A DNA stretch of 64,000 nucleotides, from positions 25,621,241-25,685,240 of the forward strand of contig CP092879.1 of the NCBI GenBank assembly GCA_030710605.1. The letters are read 5' to 3'. Source of the stretch: Cordylochernes scorpioides. Lineage: Eukaryota > Arthropoda > Arachnida > Pseudoscorpiones > Chernetidae. A model generated the notes under the pieces. It did no database searches and was not told where the DNA came from. It was given only the letters and a program-made list of their open reading frames with translations. The translations under genes and the position numbers were made by a program. This document shows, piece after piece, positions 33,187 through 42,711 of this stretch. Positions within the stretch are counted from its first letter, which is position 1; each line of letters begins with the position of its first letter.

Positions 33187-33450
33187 AATAATCATGGTGG
33201 GTAGAAGTAGGCGACTGCTTTTACCTTAAGTGCACCACATGTCTATACATATGAAAAGCAGTTCGACTTTGCACTTAAAAATGTACCAGAGCCCCGTTTG
33301 GTTACTTTCACTCGCTGGTGGGGTTGGACTTTTGCAAGAATCGGGGGCCATTTGGGCATTTTTAAAATCATAATAAAGTGCCCAATGCGGGAATCGAACC
33401 CGGGTTATAGCGGTCGAAAACCAACGGTCTACACCATCCTTCCAGCGACT
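33187..33450 (-). mobile_element. tRNA-derived SINE, copy 1
   Basis: On the minus strand the head reads GGAAGGATGGTGTAGACCGT (A-box region), then GGTTTTCGACCG and GGGTTCGATTCCCGC (B box). The tRNA-unrelated body runs to CACCATGATTATTATGG. A second copy with the same head and body is at 54727-55003. The head looks tRNA-Glu-like. There is no protein. RNA polymerase III transcription from the A/B boxes is expected for this class. Confidence 0.75.
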
Positions 33451-33822
33451 TCCTTTGATAAATCCTATGTGAGAATCCTATACGGGACGAGTTTCTTTAA
33501 TAAAATATTTTTGTTTTTGTTGATTTACCAAGAGCGTTTTTTTTTTTGCCGCTAGGTGGCCGATCTGGCTGGACGTGCGTCATCTCGCTCCGCAAGTTTC
33601 GGTAAACACTGCCTAAATTTCTTAATTTATTTTCTAAATGCTTATGTTGAAATGCTTTAAATCGGTTTATTGTTTTGCTATTTAATTTTACCTTGCTTTT
33701 TTTATATAGTTCGAATTGTTTCTCTTTTGATTAAATATGAATTCTATGGTTAGGTTACTAAATTTGAAACTGGATGAAATTTTTGCATACTTTGAGAATA
33801 AATTTCAACAAAATAAAAAAAA

Positions 33823-34830
33823 ATGACTAAAAATGATTTATCATATCTTTCGACTATGTTAAAACAAACGAAAGATGGAATTTCTTCTATGATTGAATCG
33901 GATAACGAGAACCTTTTGGCACAGATGAAGGAAACCGTCGGCAACATAGTGGAAGAGAAGCTCGGTGATATTCGAAGCGTGATCTCCTCGAAAGGATTAT
34001 CTTATGCCCAAGTTACACAGAGAGATCATACACAGAAATTTATTGAGGAAAGACAACGGACCTTAAACACTGAAGCTACACTGCTCGCAGTTCCTCTAAA
34101 TAATGAGCCTATTAACAACATAGCTCAGGCAATTTCAACTAATATAAAAAGGTTACGAGAAAACGGTAGTGGGATACGAATTAATAAAATTATTAACACC
34201 AAAAATGCAGTAGTAATAAAAACTCCTAGCGACGAAGAGGCTAAACACTTGTTAAAGAAACTGAGCATGGCGGCGGAATTGAAAGCAAATAGTAAAATTT
34301 TTACCCCGCAACCTAGAGACCCAACAATTATTATAAAAAATGTCAGTAAATTAACGGAAGTTAATAATTTAATACCAATCATATGTACCATGAATCCTGA
34401 TTTGAGTGGACTAGAGAATGAAATCCGAGTGCTGTTCCCCATGAAATCCAATACCTCTCACCACAATGTAGTGCTGCGAGTTTCTCCACGAGTGTATCAA
34501 ACCTTAAGGAAGAAGGGTAAATTTATCTATACCGACTGTGAGAGATGCCATATACACGACAAAGTATTAGTTAGGCAGTGCCAGAAATGTTTTGAGTTTA
34601 ATCCAAGACATAAAATCAGCGAATGCTCCCATGAAAAGATTTGCCTAATATGCGGCGCGGCGGGAAATCATGAGTGTTCGCGTAAACAAAAATGTTTCAA
34701 CTGCGCTAAACACCCGAGGTACAAGAATGGAAGGTCTCTTGATCACAAGGCGAACTCCAGCGAATGTCCCCTGTACAAAACCCAGATGGAAATAGTAATA
34801 CAAAGAACTCAATACCATTCAGATGAATGA
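33823..34830 (+). CDS. LINE ORF1, Gag-like nucleic-acid-binding protein
   Basis: The 335-residue protein coats the LINE RNA to form the ribonucleoprotein used in retrotransposition. The N-terminal half is charged. The middle region (about residues 100-250) fits the folded domain of jockey/R1-type ORF1 proteins. The C-terminus (about 252-320) carries three Cys/His zinc knuckles, starting CQKCFEFNPRHKISEC, then CLICGAAGNHEC, then CFNCAKHPRY. Three knuckles are usual in the R1/I group. The ATG at 33823 follows an A-rich stretch, and no upstream in-frame start fits better. The stop overlaps the ORF2 start by 8 nt (ATGAATGA). Confidence 0.85.
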   Translation: MTKNDLSYLSTMLKQTKDGISSMIESDNENLLAQMKETVGNIVEEKLGDIRSVISSKGLSYAQVTQRDHTQKFIEERQRTLNTEATLLAVPLNNEPINNIAQAISTNIKRLRENGSGIRINKIINTKNAVVIKTPSDEEAKHLLKKLSMAAELKANSKIFTPQPRDPTIIIKNVSKLTEVNNLIPIICTMNPDLSGLENEIRVLFPMKSNTSHHNVVLRVSPRVYQTLRKKGKFIYTDCERCHIHDKVLVRQCQKCFEFNPRHKISECSHEKICLICGAAGNHECSRKQKCFNCAKHPRYKNGRSLDHKANSSECPLYKTQMEIVIQRTQYHSDE

Positions 34831-37800
34831 TAACAATATCAGATGTATACAATTTAATGCAAGGAAAAGTATGATGGCAACTAGTGAGTTAGGTGTGACA
34901 TTCGCAGACGATCTTCCTGACATCATATTTCTACAAGAACCATACATGTGCAATGATACAGTGAAATTTGGCAAGAATTCACGAATAGTATATTCTAGCA
35001 CAGATAGGCAAATTTATACTGCTACTATTATTTTGAACCGCAACATAATATATGAGAAAATTAATAGGTTTACAAATTCCTTCTGTACAGCGATCTCTCT
35101 CTATTTCAACGGGAAAAGAATAGTTATTGCCAATATTTATATACACCCAAACTCAATGGCTGCATTTCATATCCAATTCATCTCAGAAATACTTGAGGCC
35201 TTTGGTCAACTCCCAATTATCCTTTGTGGAGATTTCAATTCAAGACATCCACTCTGGTTCGATTCAACGACAAATAAAAACGGATACATTCTAAAGTCTA
35301 TTATCGAGGAGCAGAATCTATTTGTTCATAATCTTAAAATCCCAACTTGCAGAAATGCTAGCATAATCGACTTGACAATTTCTAATAAACATTCCATTGG
35401 TCTTATACATAACTGGAGAACCTCAGCACTTTCTGTTACCTCAGACCATTTGGCAATACTTTTTGATATCTTCAATATGATAAACTTGGCAAACAATAAT
35501 AGACAGACATCGACATGGAAATTCAGAGAAAAATCGGCGAATTGGACCAAATTTGCTGAGAGTATTTCGCCTTCGGATTTACTGGATTTAAATTCAGCTT
35601 CTAAGCACATTGTCAATTGTGAAGATATTGATAATGTGGTAAACAAATTGACAAATTTAGTAATTGAAGCTGCATACTCTTCTCTCGACGTCGAGAATCA
35701 CACCTCTATAAACACGAGTACTTCCAAAAATTGGTGGAATAAAGAGCTTGAACAATTAAAAGAACATTTACATTATCTCAGGAATTTGTATTATAGAGGG
35801 GGTAACCTGAATCCGAGTATTTACAGAGCGGCAAGAAATAAATACTTAAGAGCCATCAATAGAGCAAAAAAGACGTCGTGGAAAATATTTATTGAAGAAA
35901 ATGAGTCTACGAATGCTTTCGGGAATGCATACAGGATTTTTAAACGGTTAAGATCGGCCGATATTCAAGTGGGCATACCATTACTGAATAAAACTGCAGA
36001 ATGCATGAGAGAGCAAAAGATGAAGGAAATGCTAACAGCATTTTTTCCTGATGATGATGTGCGGTTGGACAATGAAGAACACACTTTAATTAGAAATCAC
36101 ATCCCAAGTTTTACCAACAGGGAAATCATTTTTATTACTGAAAAGGAAATAAAGGATTTGTGCTCGAATCTTAATATCAGAAAGGCTCCTGGTCCAGATA
36201 ACGTGAGTAATTATATGATTAAGCACTCATTATTATCAATCCTACCCAGTTTAGTCAAACTCTTTAATGAGTGTCTGGTGCTGGGTTACTATCCTGAAAG
36301 CTGGAAACATTCGGTATTAAAAATTATTACGAAACCGCAAAAAGCTGACTACGAAGCAATTAATAGCTATCGCCCAATTTCACTAACATCAAATTTCTCA
36401 AAAATATTTGAAACGATCATTAAAAATAAAATACTCAATTATTATAATCATAATAACTTACTGAGCCATAGACAACATGGATTTACGGAAAGAAAATCTA
36501 CAATAACGGCATTGGACAAAATAACCGAGACCATACTGAAACACAAACAAAACGAATTGGTTGCATTGATTTCCATTGATATAAGTGGTGCATTTGATAA
36601 TGCGTGGTGGCCTGCCTTAATAAAAAGAATGGACGAAGACCACGTCCCAGCAGTTCTTATAAAAATTATCCAATCATTTTTAAATCGGAGAAGAAAAACA
36701 AGTCTCACCTTCTCGAATACAACAATTTCGAAATATTTATCAAAGGGATGTCCTCAAGGCGGACCATTATCACCTTTATTGTGGAATATAGTCCTGAATG
36801 ATTTGTTGATCAACTTCGCATCCCCAAATTCTGAAATAATCTGTTATGCGGATGATGTTTCGATTGTTTGCTGGCACAAGACCATAGAAGGGTTAAAAAA
36901 TGAAACAGAAAGAACTTTAAATTATGTAATACAATGGTGTACAAGAAATAAGCTAAAGCTAAGCCCGGAGAAAACCGGCTTAATACATATGCACGGCAAA
37001 CAAAATATTCCAATGGGAACTCCAAATTTCATAATAAAACCAGTGGAAGAAGTAAAAATTTTAGGTATAAAATTTTCTAATCACAGAATTAAGTCAAAAA
37101 TTAACTTCACACCCCACATTAATGATATTCTTTGTAAAATCAACCGTATGAAAAATCTTTTATTTTCACTCTGTGGGAAGATGTGGGGATTGGATGCTAA
37201 AAAAAGATTAATTTTATATAAAACTCTTTTCAGGCCAATACTAACCTATGGATCTGAAATATGGTATAAATTTATTAATAAAAGAAGTAAGCAAAGATTA
37301 AACTCTCAGCAATATCAGATTCTTCTTTGGGTAGTGAGAGCCTATAAAACGACCTCATCAAATTGTATTCATAGTTTGGCAAAAATACCTATTCTCACAG
37401 ATCAAATAGAATCGTTGATAATAAAATACTATTTGGCCAATTTATCAAAAGAAGAAATTAATGTATTCAGACCGCATGCCCCGACTATAATTCATAACTA
37501 CATAGAATCAAGAATGGCCGAAACAATAGCTAACACTAATGAAACATTCAGAAAATTTTTCCCATTTGGAATTCCTTTTTATTTTCGTCCGAATTTTTAT
37601 AACTCACAGTTCGTCACGGGTCATGGTAATTTTGGAGAATTTCTGTCGAAAATCGGGGCAACGGATGATCCTAGCTGTTTCTGTGGAAAAGAAAACCAAG
37701 ACTCAATGCATTTATTGATGGATTATCCCATCGAAGAGGTTTGCGAATTTGTATATAACAAAGACACTTATGTAAAATTCAATAATTTTTGTAAGTTCAT

Positions 37801-37834
37801 TTTAGATTTTCTCTTCTGTTTAAGAAAACCATAG
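34823..37834 (+). CDS. LINE ORF2, endonuclease-reverse transcriptase
   Basis: This 1003-residue protein nicks the target and copies the LINE RNA into it. The N-terminal apurinic-type endonuclease (residues 1-220) shows FLQEP (37-40), CGDFNSRHPLW (about 134-145) and the SDHLAI site (about 206). The RT (about 480-760) shows APGPDNVSN, SYRPISLTS (about 515), ISIDISGAFDNAWW, GCPQGGPLSPLLWN (about 642) and the catalytic YADD (about 674-677). A C-terminal Cys/His motif, CFCGKENQDSMHLL (about 952), is present. All catalytic motifs look intact. The ATGAATGA overlap with ORF1 suggests stop-restart or coupled translation. The clade is R1-like or a close relative. Confidence 0.9.
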   Translation: MNDNNIRCIQFNARKSMMATSELGVTFADDLPDIIFLQEPYMCNDTVKFGKNSRIVYSSTDRQIYTATIILNRNIIYEKINRFTNSFCTAISLYFNGKRIVIANIYIHPNSMAAFHIQFISEILEAFGQLPIILCGDFNSRHPLWFDSTTNKNGYILKSIIEEQNLFVHNLKIPTCRNASIIDLTISNKHSIGLIHNWRTSALSVTSDHLAILFDIFNMINLANNNRQTSTWKFREKSANWTKFAESISPSDLLDLNSASKHIVNCEDIDNVVNKLTNLVIEAAYSSLDVENHTSINTSTSKNWWNKELEQLKEHLHYLRNLYYRGGNLNPSIYRAARNKYLRAINRAKKTSWKIFIEENESTNAFGNAYRIFKRLRSADIQVGIPLLNKTAECMREQKMKEMLTAFFPDDDVRLDNEEHTLIRNHIPSFTNREIIFITEKEIKDLCSNLNIRKAPGPDNVSNYMIKHSLLSILPSLVKLFNECLVLGYYPESWKHSVLKIITKPQKADYEAINSYRPISLTSNFSKIFETIIKNKILNYYNHNNLLSHRQHGFTERKSTITALDKITETILKHKQNELVALISIDISGAFDNAWWPALIKRMDEDHVPAVLIKIIQSFLNRRRKTSLTFSNTTISKYLSKGCPQGGPLSPLLWNIVLNDLLINFASPNSEIICYADDVSIVCWHKTIEGLKNETERTLNYVIQWCTRNKLKLSPEKTGLIHMHGKQNIPMGTPNFIIKPVEEVKILGIKFSNHRIKSKINFTPHINDILCKINRMKNLLFSLCGKMWGLDAKKRLILYKTLFRPILTYGSEIWYKFINKRSKQRLNSQQYQILLWVVRAYKTTSSNCIHSLAKIPILTDQIESLIIKYYLANLSKEEINVFRPHAPTIIHNYIESRMAETIANTNETFRKFFPFGIPFYFRPNFYNSQFVTGHGNFGEFLSKIGATDDPSCFCGKENQDSMHLLMDYPIEEVCEFVYNKDTYVKFNNFCKFILDFLFCLRKP

Positions 37835-38060
37835 TTTCAGTTTTAATTGTGTTTTTAACCGGTTATTGTGTTGTATATACCGAATTGTATATAGGTTGCT
37901 AAAATAATTTATTTTGGATTTTCTCTTCTGTTTGAGAAAACCATCGTTTCAGTTTTAATTGTGTTTTTAGTCGGTTATTGAGTTGTATATAGGTTGATAA
38001 AATAATCCATTTTGGATTTTCTCTTCTGTTTTAGAGTGCCATCGTTTAAGTTTTAATTAT
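37803..38060 (+). repeat. Tandem units in the LINE 3' UTR
   Basis: Units of about 100-113 bp start with GATTTTCTCTTCTGTTT and contain TTTTAATTGTGTTTTTAGTC. They begin near 37805, 37916 and 38016. The truncated copy at 3275-3866 has the same array. The array begins inside the last codons of ORF2. Confidence 0.7.
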
Positions 38061-38244
38061 GTTTTTAGTCCGGTTATTAAATTGTATAAAATGAATTGTA
38101 TATAATCTACTAAAATGTATTTAGGCGCAAGTATCCCGAGCTGGGATATCGCGTCCGATATGTCAAATAAAAAAAAAAAAAAAGAGCGGGTATATGACCA
38201 ATATTTTGGAATGAATCGACAATTAATTGATACTTATTCTTACA

Positions 38245-38307
38245 GATGGCGCAACCCATCAACAAATTTCAATTCCACAATCAGGAGAGATGCTCTTTAT
38301 TTATATA
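38245..38307 (-). repeat. K-family end fragment
   Basis: CAGATGGCGCAACCCATCAA, TTTCAATTCCACAATCAGG and AGATGC match the terminal block of the fold-back family in reverse orientation. It is cut by the Helitron end at 38308. Confidence 0.45.
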
Positions 38308-38410
38308 CTAGAAGAATGATCCGGCTTCGCCCGAGAAATCCCCCGAGTGGAGTATCCTTCATACTGAAAGTACATCAATAATAAATAGTAGAAGTGCCAT
38401 AGAATAGCAA
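38308..38410 (-). mobile_element. Helitron 3' end fragment
   Basis: On the minus strand it ends with CGGGCGAAGCCGG, a short spacer and CTAG before T, as in the copies at 25816-27249. Only about 100 bp are recognisable. The DNA on to 38860 is AT-rich with an A run near 38646 and shows no gene. Confidence 0.5.
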
Positions 38411-38960
38411 TACAGAAAAAACACATAAACTACAGGAAAAAAAGTGTGTAATGGCAAAAATTGTATTATATTAGTGTTTAGGTATTTGATTTAATTATTT
38501 TTTGCAATCCATTTAGTTGTTTCAAAATTAATATAGTTAAAATAGACGGCAGCTTTTCCACAAAACCCCCATTAACCTTTGAAACTGCCTGAGTTGAGTG
38601 ACTGACTGTAAAGAATCCTGACTGCGATGCCCATCTTCTCAGTAAGAAAAAAAAAAAAAAAAGGTATATAAAAAAAATTAATCCAAAATACTGGCATGTA
38701 AATATTTTTCGGTAGAAAAAATAAGAGCATATGGAAATATTAGGCAAACATATGTGTTCGCTAATGATTGCGACTGCATTTTAAACGATTTTTAAAAAGA
38801 GATTTAAACAAATAAAGGCCAGAACAAAAATTAATAAAAAATATGAAATCCATTATTTACATACATTCACAAAAGCAAACGATGACAGAATTGATGACTC
38901 TGATACTTGTATATTTTAATAATAATATAAATGAGTTTTAAAAAATTGTAAAAAAAAAAT

Positions 38961-39030
38961 GCATCGGCTGGGAATCGAACCCGGGCCGCCCGCGTGGCAG
39001 GCGAGCATTCTACCACTGAACCACCGATGC
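38961..39030 (-). tRNA. tRNA-Gly (anticodon GCC)
   Basis: The minus strand folds as a complete 70-nt tRNA. The acceptor strands GCATCGG and CCGATGC pair. The D arm is GTTCAGTGGTAGAA, the anticodon arm CTCGCCTGCCACGCGGG with GCC, and the T arm GGGTTCGATTCCC. One T-stem pair is altered (CCCAG where CCCGG is usual). A and B boxes are intact. It may be a functional gene or the better-preserved copy of a tRNA-bearing repeat. Confidence 0.85.
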
Positions 39031-39126
39031 TTATAGGAAATGGCCATATTTGGGTATTTATTCCATTCACAAAAGCAAACGATGACAGAATAGATTGTTG
39101 ATGACTCTAATACGTATATATTTTAA

Positions 39127-39795
39127 CTAGCAGAATGACCAGGGCAACGCCCGGGTTTTACCCGATTAAATGCTTTTATTCAAATACTATTCGTTACAAT
39201 TATAAATTGGCGCCGTGGATGTCATTCTTGTGAAACGTCCCGCTCCAAACTTTGTGTCTGAGAAGCGATATTTTTATAAAGAGATGATCTGGCTTTGTGT
39301 CTTCTGCTCGAATGAATGTTTTTCTGTTAGAATTTTGTTCCTGCATACTAAAAATGAACTGGCTTCACCCGTGGTCTCTGCTTTTTGGAATTTTTCCGGA
39401 TATAATTTTGTATCTGATAATCAAATATGATACAGCAATATTGTCATAATCATTTTCTGACTAAAAAAAAAAACTATTTTTGCCCAGAACATGTCAATTT
39501 CAATTTTTCTTGGTTAAAAATGCGACAAATATCTCTTCCATATTTTTTTCTATGTCCTGTTAAAACACGTTTTACATGTACATTAGGTCAGCTGATATTA
39601 CCTCCCATCTTCACCGCTAGAGGCGCTGCTTGCGAGCGAAAGAGCAAATTTGCAACTCAAATTTGCAAATAACTCGAAGAATATTCGGGGTATAGACCTG
39701 AAATATTCAATATAAGTTTTTCCAGATTCTACTATACATACTGCTAAAATATCAGTCATATTAGTTACGTATTTTACGTATATTACGTAAAAGCA
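39127..39795 (-). mobile_element. Helitron-like insertion inside the tRNA block
   Basis: The minus-strand 3' end shows AAACCCGGGCG, a loop, TGCCCTGG and CTAG at 39127-39130 next to T. The interior near 39600-39700 (AGGCGCTGCTTGCGAGC, CAAATTTGCAAATAACTCG) matches, inverted, part of the Helitrons at 25816-27249. The 5' end is diverged and not clearly TC. Confidence 0.5.
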
Positions 39796-39893
39796 TTCCA
39801 TTCACAAAAGCAAACGATGTCAGAATTGATGACTCTGATACTTGTATATTTTAATAATAATATAAATGAGTTTTAAAAATTGGAAAAAAAAAA

Positions 39894-39963
39894 GCATCTG
39901 CCGGGAATCAAACCCGGGCCGCCCGCGTGGCAGGCGAGCATTCTACCACTGAACCACCGATGC
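39894..39963 (-). pseudogene. tRNA-Gly (GCC) pseudogene
   Basis: This second copy of the tRNA has GGTTTGATTCC in place of GGTTCGATTCC (B box change at a universally conserved position) and CAGATGC in the 3' acceptor strand, which mispairs with GCATCGG. It is probably non-functional. Confidence 0.75.
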
Positions 39964-40070
39964 TTATAAAAATGGCCATATTTGGGTATTTATTCCATTC
40001 ACAAAAGCAAACGGAGACAGAATTGTTGATTGATTGTTGATTACTCTGATACTTGTATATTTTAATTTTG

Positions 40071-40564
40071 AATTTTTCTGTTTTTGATTAGATTTGTTTA
40101 TAAATTCGCTAGAAAACTTATGTTTTTAAATTTTTAACTTCTCCATGTATAAATATATCGAACATTTTTTATAATTGAATTGAATCTATATGAAGGAGAA
40201 CATAGTATAAAGGTGTGTGTATTCAATTATTTGATATTTATATATAAAATTTTATATATTAGATATTCAGAGTAATATGAAATGCTTTAATAAGGCAGAC
40301 TAAATATTTTTATTGTAACAAGTGAGCAATGCTATCTATTAAGAAGTTCAATAACAAAATAAAAAGAAGCGCTAAAGAAATGGCCAGCAATCAGAATTGG
40401 AGTTTAGATAAAATAATTAATATCAGTAATATTACTGCTAAATCCAGTTTTATTTCACGCTAAAACCGCAGCAATCCAATATACGAATATATTCTAAATT
40501 TTTTGTTTTAATAATTTGAATATTATTGTCCTATACTATCATCGATATATAGGTGTATTCACAC
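40071..40564. other. AT-rich non-coding region
   Basis: There is no supportable feature before the mariner. Confidence 0.4.
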
Positions 40565-41770
40565 CGAGGTGTGTTCAAAAAGTATCGCGACTTTTGTGTT
40601 TTTTCAAAAATTATTTATTCATTCATGAATACCTATTTTGTCCCCTTCAAAGGAATCCCCATGAGATATTATACACTTGTGCCAACGGTTTTTCCAATCT
40701 TCGAAGCACTTCAAAAAATCATTTTTAAAAATCTTTTTCAGTTCCTCCTTCGATGCCGTCTTTATCTCGTCAAGCGTAGTGTAACGTCGTCCTTTCATGG
40801 GCCTCTTCAGTTTTGCACTAGTGGTTCAAAAGCCAATTTTTGTTCTTCCACAATTCCGGGCGTTTCTGGCGGATTGCTTCGCGCAAATTGCGCATAACTT
40901 GCAGGTAATATTCCTTATTGACCGTTCTACCCTGTGGCAAGAACTCATGATGCACCACGCCCCTTCAATCGAAGAAAACTGTCAGCAAAACTTTCACATT
41001 CGACCGAATTTGGCGCGCATTTTTCGGTCTTGGTTCGTGCGGCAGCTTCCATTGAGATGATTGAGCTTTGGTTTCCACGTCATAACCATAAACCCACGCT
41101 TCGTCACCAGTTATGACCCTCTGGAGCAAATTTGGGTCGTCGCGGACAGAGTCCAACATCTCATTAGCAATGTTCATGCGATGCTGTTTTTGGTCGCAAT
41201 TGAGCAATTTTGGTACGAATTTCGCGGCGACCCGTCTCATGCCCAAATCATTGATAAAAATCGAATGGCACGAGCCAATCGATATGTTTAGGTCCTAAGC
41301 AACTTCTCTAACGGTGATTCGACGATTGGCCAATATCATTTTCTCCACTTCATTAATTTTTTCGTCTGTTGTTGAAGTGCTCGGGCGTCCGGCACCTTCT
41401 TCGTCGTTCACATCTTCTCGGCCTTCTGAGAACATTTTGTACCACCGATAATCGTTGCTTCGGTCCAAGGTAGCTTCTTCGTATTCCACAGTCAACATTC
41501 GGAATGCATCCGCGCACTTAATTTCGTTTTTCACACAAAATTTGATACAGGTTCTTTGATCCATTTTTTTTAATAGGTAAAAATAGAAGACGATCCAAAA
41601 CACCTGCAAGCAAAGCAGCTGTCAACAATTAAGTGAATATTCAAAATGGCCGAGCTTGTCGGCATAAGTGAGAGACATGAGTACCAACAAAAAGCCACAA
41701 AAAGATCGAAATTCGAATATACGCAACCCGCGAAAATTCAAAAGTCGCGATACTTTTTGAACACACCTCG
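40565..41770 (-). mobile_element. mariner-family DNA transposon (mariner-3), internally deleted
   Basis: It is the same family as 14661-15984, in reverse orientation, with both CGAGGTGTGTTCAAAA ends. It is about 120 bp shorter because of a deletion near 40815-40835. TA follows at 41771-41772, but the left flank is AC, so the target duplication is imperfect. Confidence 0.87.
40619..41564 (-). pseudogene. mariner-3 transposase, deleted for two catalytic sites
   Basis: It begins MDQRTCIKFCVKNEIKCADA at 41564. A stop follows RRITVREVA (41295), then GMRRVAAKFVPKLLN and the first catalytic block TGDEAWVYGYD appear in another frame. The deletion near 40815-40835 removes the HHDNA and SPDLAP regions, so the second and third catalytic Asp are gone. 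The tail to 40619 matches mariner-2. Confidence 0.85.
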
Positions 41771-41878
41771 TATATTAAGAAAAAGGCATCTCCTTATCGT
41801 GCAACTGAAAGAATAGTTGATTTTTAATTATTCCAGATTTGGCCAAATACCCATTCTTGATTAATCAAGAAAAGCTAA

Positions 41879-41918
41879 CCACGGACGCGTTTCGGGCCGT
41901 TGGCCCTCATCAGTGTGG
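41879..41918 (-). ncRNA. Hammerhead ribozyme, minus copy
   Basis: On the minus strand: CCACA, CTGATGA, GGGC-CAACG-GCCC, GAAA, CGCGTC, CGTGG. The catalytic core and stem II are intact. The innermost stem I pair is mismatched (A opposite C), so activity may be reduced. Confidence 0.65.
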
Positions 41919-42131
41919 TGCAAACTGTACCACAACGACCAAAAAACAGGTCATACAGGCATCCTGTAAAAATCATGAAAATTGCGTGAGACCGCGACAC
42001 AATGTAAAAAATAGTGATATTGTACTGGGATAAGATGCATAAATTAAGAAATTCTGGCCTTAACTACCCGTTTCATGATTTTTCAGGATGCCTGAATGAC
42101 CTGTTTTTTGGTCGTTGAGGTACAGCCTGCA

Positions 42132-42171
42132 CCACGCTGATGAGGGCCAACAGCCCGAAACGCGTCCGTGG
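42132..42171 (+). ncRNA. Hammerhead ribozyme, type I, consensus core
   Basis: Stem I is CCACG (42132-42136) with CGTGG (42167-42171). The core box CTGATGA is at 42137-42143. Stem II is GGGC / GCCC with loop CAACA (42144-42156). GAAA is at 42157-42160. Stem III would form from the palindrome ACGCGT (42160-42165), which suits a dimeric fold as in known short-stem-III hammerheads. The predicted cleavage is after the C of GTC at 42166. All invariant core positions are present. Confidence 0.8.
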
Positions 42172-42711
42172 TTAGCTTTTCTTGATTAATCAAGAATGGG
42201 TATTTGGCGAATTCTGGAATAATTAAAAATCAACGAGAATGGTTGATATTTATTCCGATAGATGGCGTAAGCCATCAGCAACTTTCAGTTTCACGATAAG
42301 GAGATGCCTTTTTCATAATTTATGCATCTTATCGCAGTACAATATCACATTTGTACTATTTTTTCACATATATATATATTTGTTCATAAAGGGCACATCT
42401 TGGATTCAATAAATAATCTTTTTATTCCCGATATTTCGATGGGCTAAACGACCATCTTTTTCTAGGATCTCATCCTTTTCGCGGCAAACCGCGCGTTACA
42501 CTTGAGACACGGGCGTCTCACAATCTCCCCGGGCGAAAATCATCCAAATGAAAAAGTAATGTATGCAAATAAATATCGTACAATACTAATTAAAATAAAT
42601 GAATAAATAGAGTGAAAAGTAAATATCTATATATACAAAATAAATATTCGGCTATTGCATTATGCATGAAGACATTTCACTGAAGTTCATATATACATAG
42701 AGGTTCCTATT

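Larger units (their letters stand above)
33537..38181 (+). mobile_element. Non-LTR retrotransposon (R1/I-type LINE), both ORFs intact
   Basis: The element is about 4.6 kb: a short 5' UTR, ORF1, an overlapping ORF2, a 3' UTR with tandem ~110-bp units and a 3' A tract (38168-38181). AAGAGCG lies just outside both ends (33530-33536 and 38182-38188), a likely short target duplication. No stop or frameshift interrupts either ORF, so this is one of the most likely active elements in the window. A truncated 3' copy is at 3275-3866. Confidence 0.85.
38867..40070. repeat. Duplicated tRNA-bearing block, interrupted
   Basis: The flanking block ATTCACAAAAGCAAACGATG plus GATACTTGTATATTTTAA occurs four times (near 38867, 39061, 39797 and 39999). 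A tRNA sequence lies between the first and second, and between the third and fourth, copies. This is a tandem repeat of flank and tRNA of about 200 bp. A Helitron-like insert (39127 to about 39795) now separates the two halves. Confidence 0.65.
41775..42320. mobile_element. Fold-back element with two opposed hammerhead ribozymes (K family)
   Basis: Inverted arms (about 41782-41985 and 42064-42318) share GGCATCTCCTTATCGTG, CCATTCTTGATTAATCAAG, AAAGCTAACCACGGACGCG and CAGGTCAT...CAGGCATCCTG. A loop of about 80 bp separates them. Each arm holds a hammerhead core, on opposite strands. There is no ORF of interest (41839-42033 is a shadow). Related fragments are scattered at 17685, 19420, 20045, 21283, 24466 and 38245. 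The class is probably derived from Penelope-type terminal repeats or is retrozyme-like. Confidence 0.7.
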
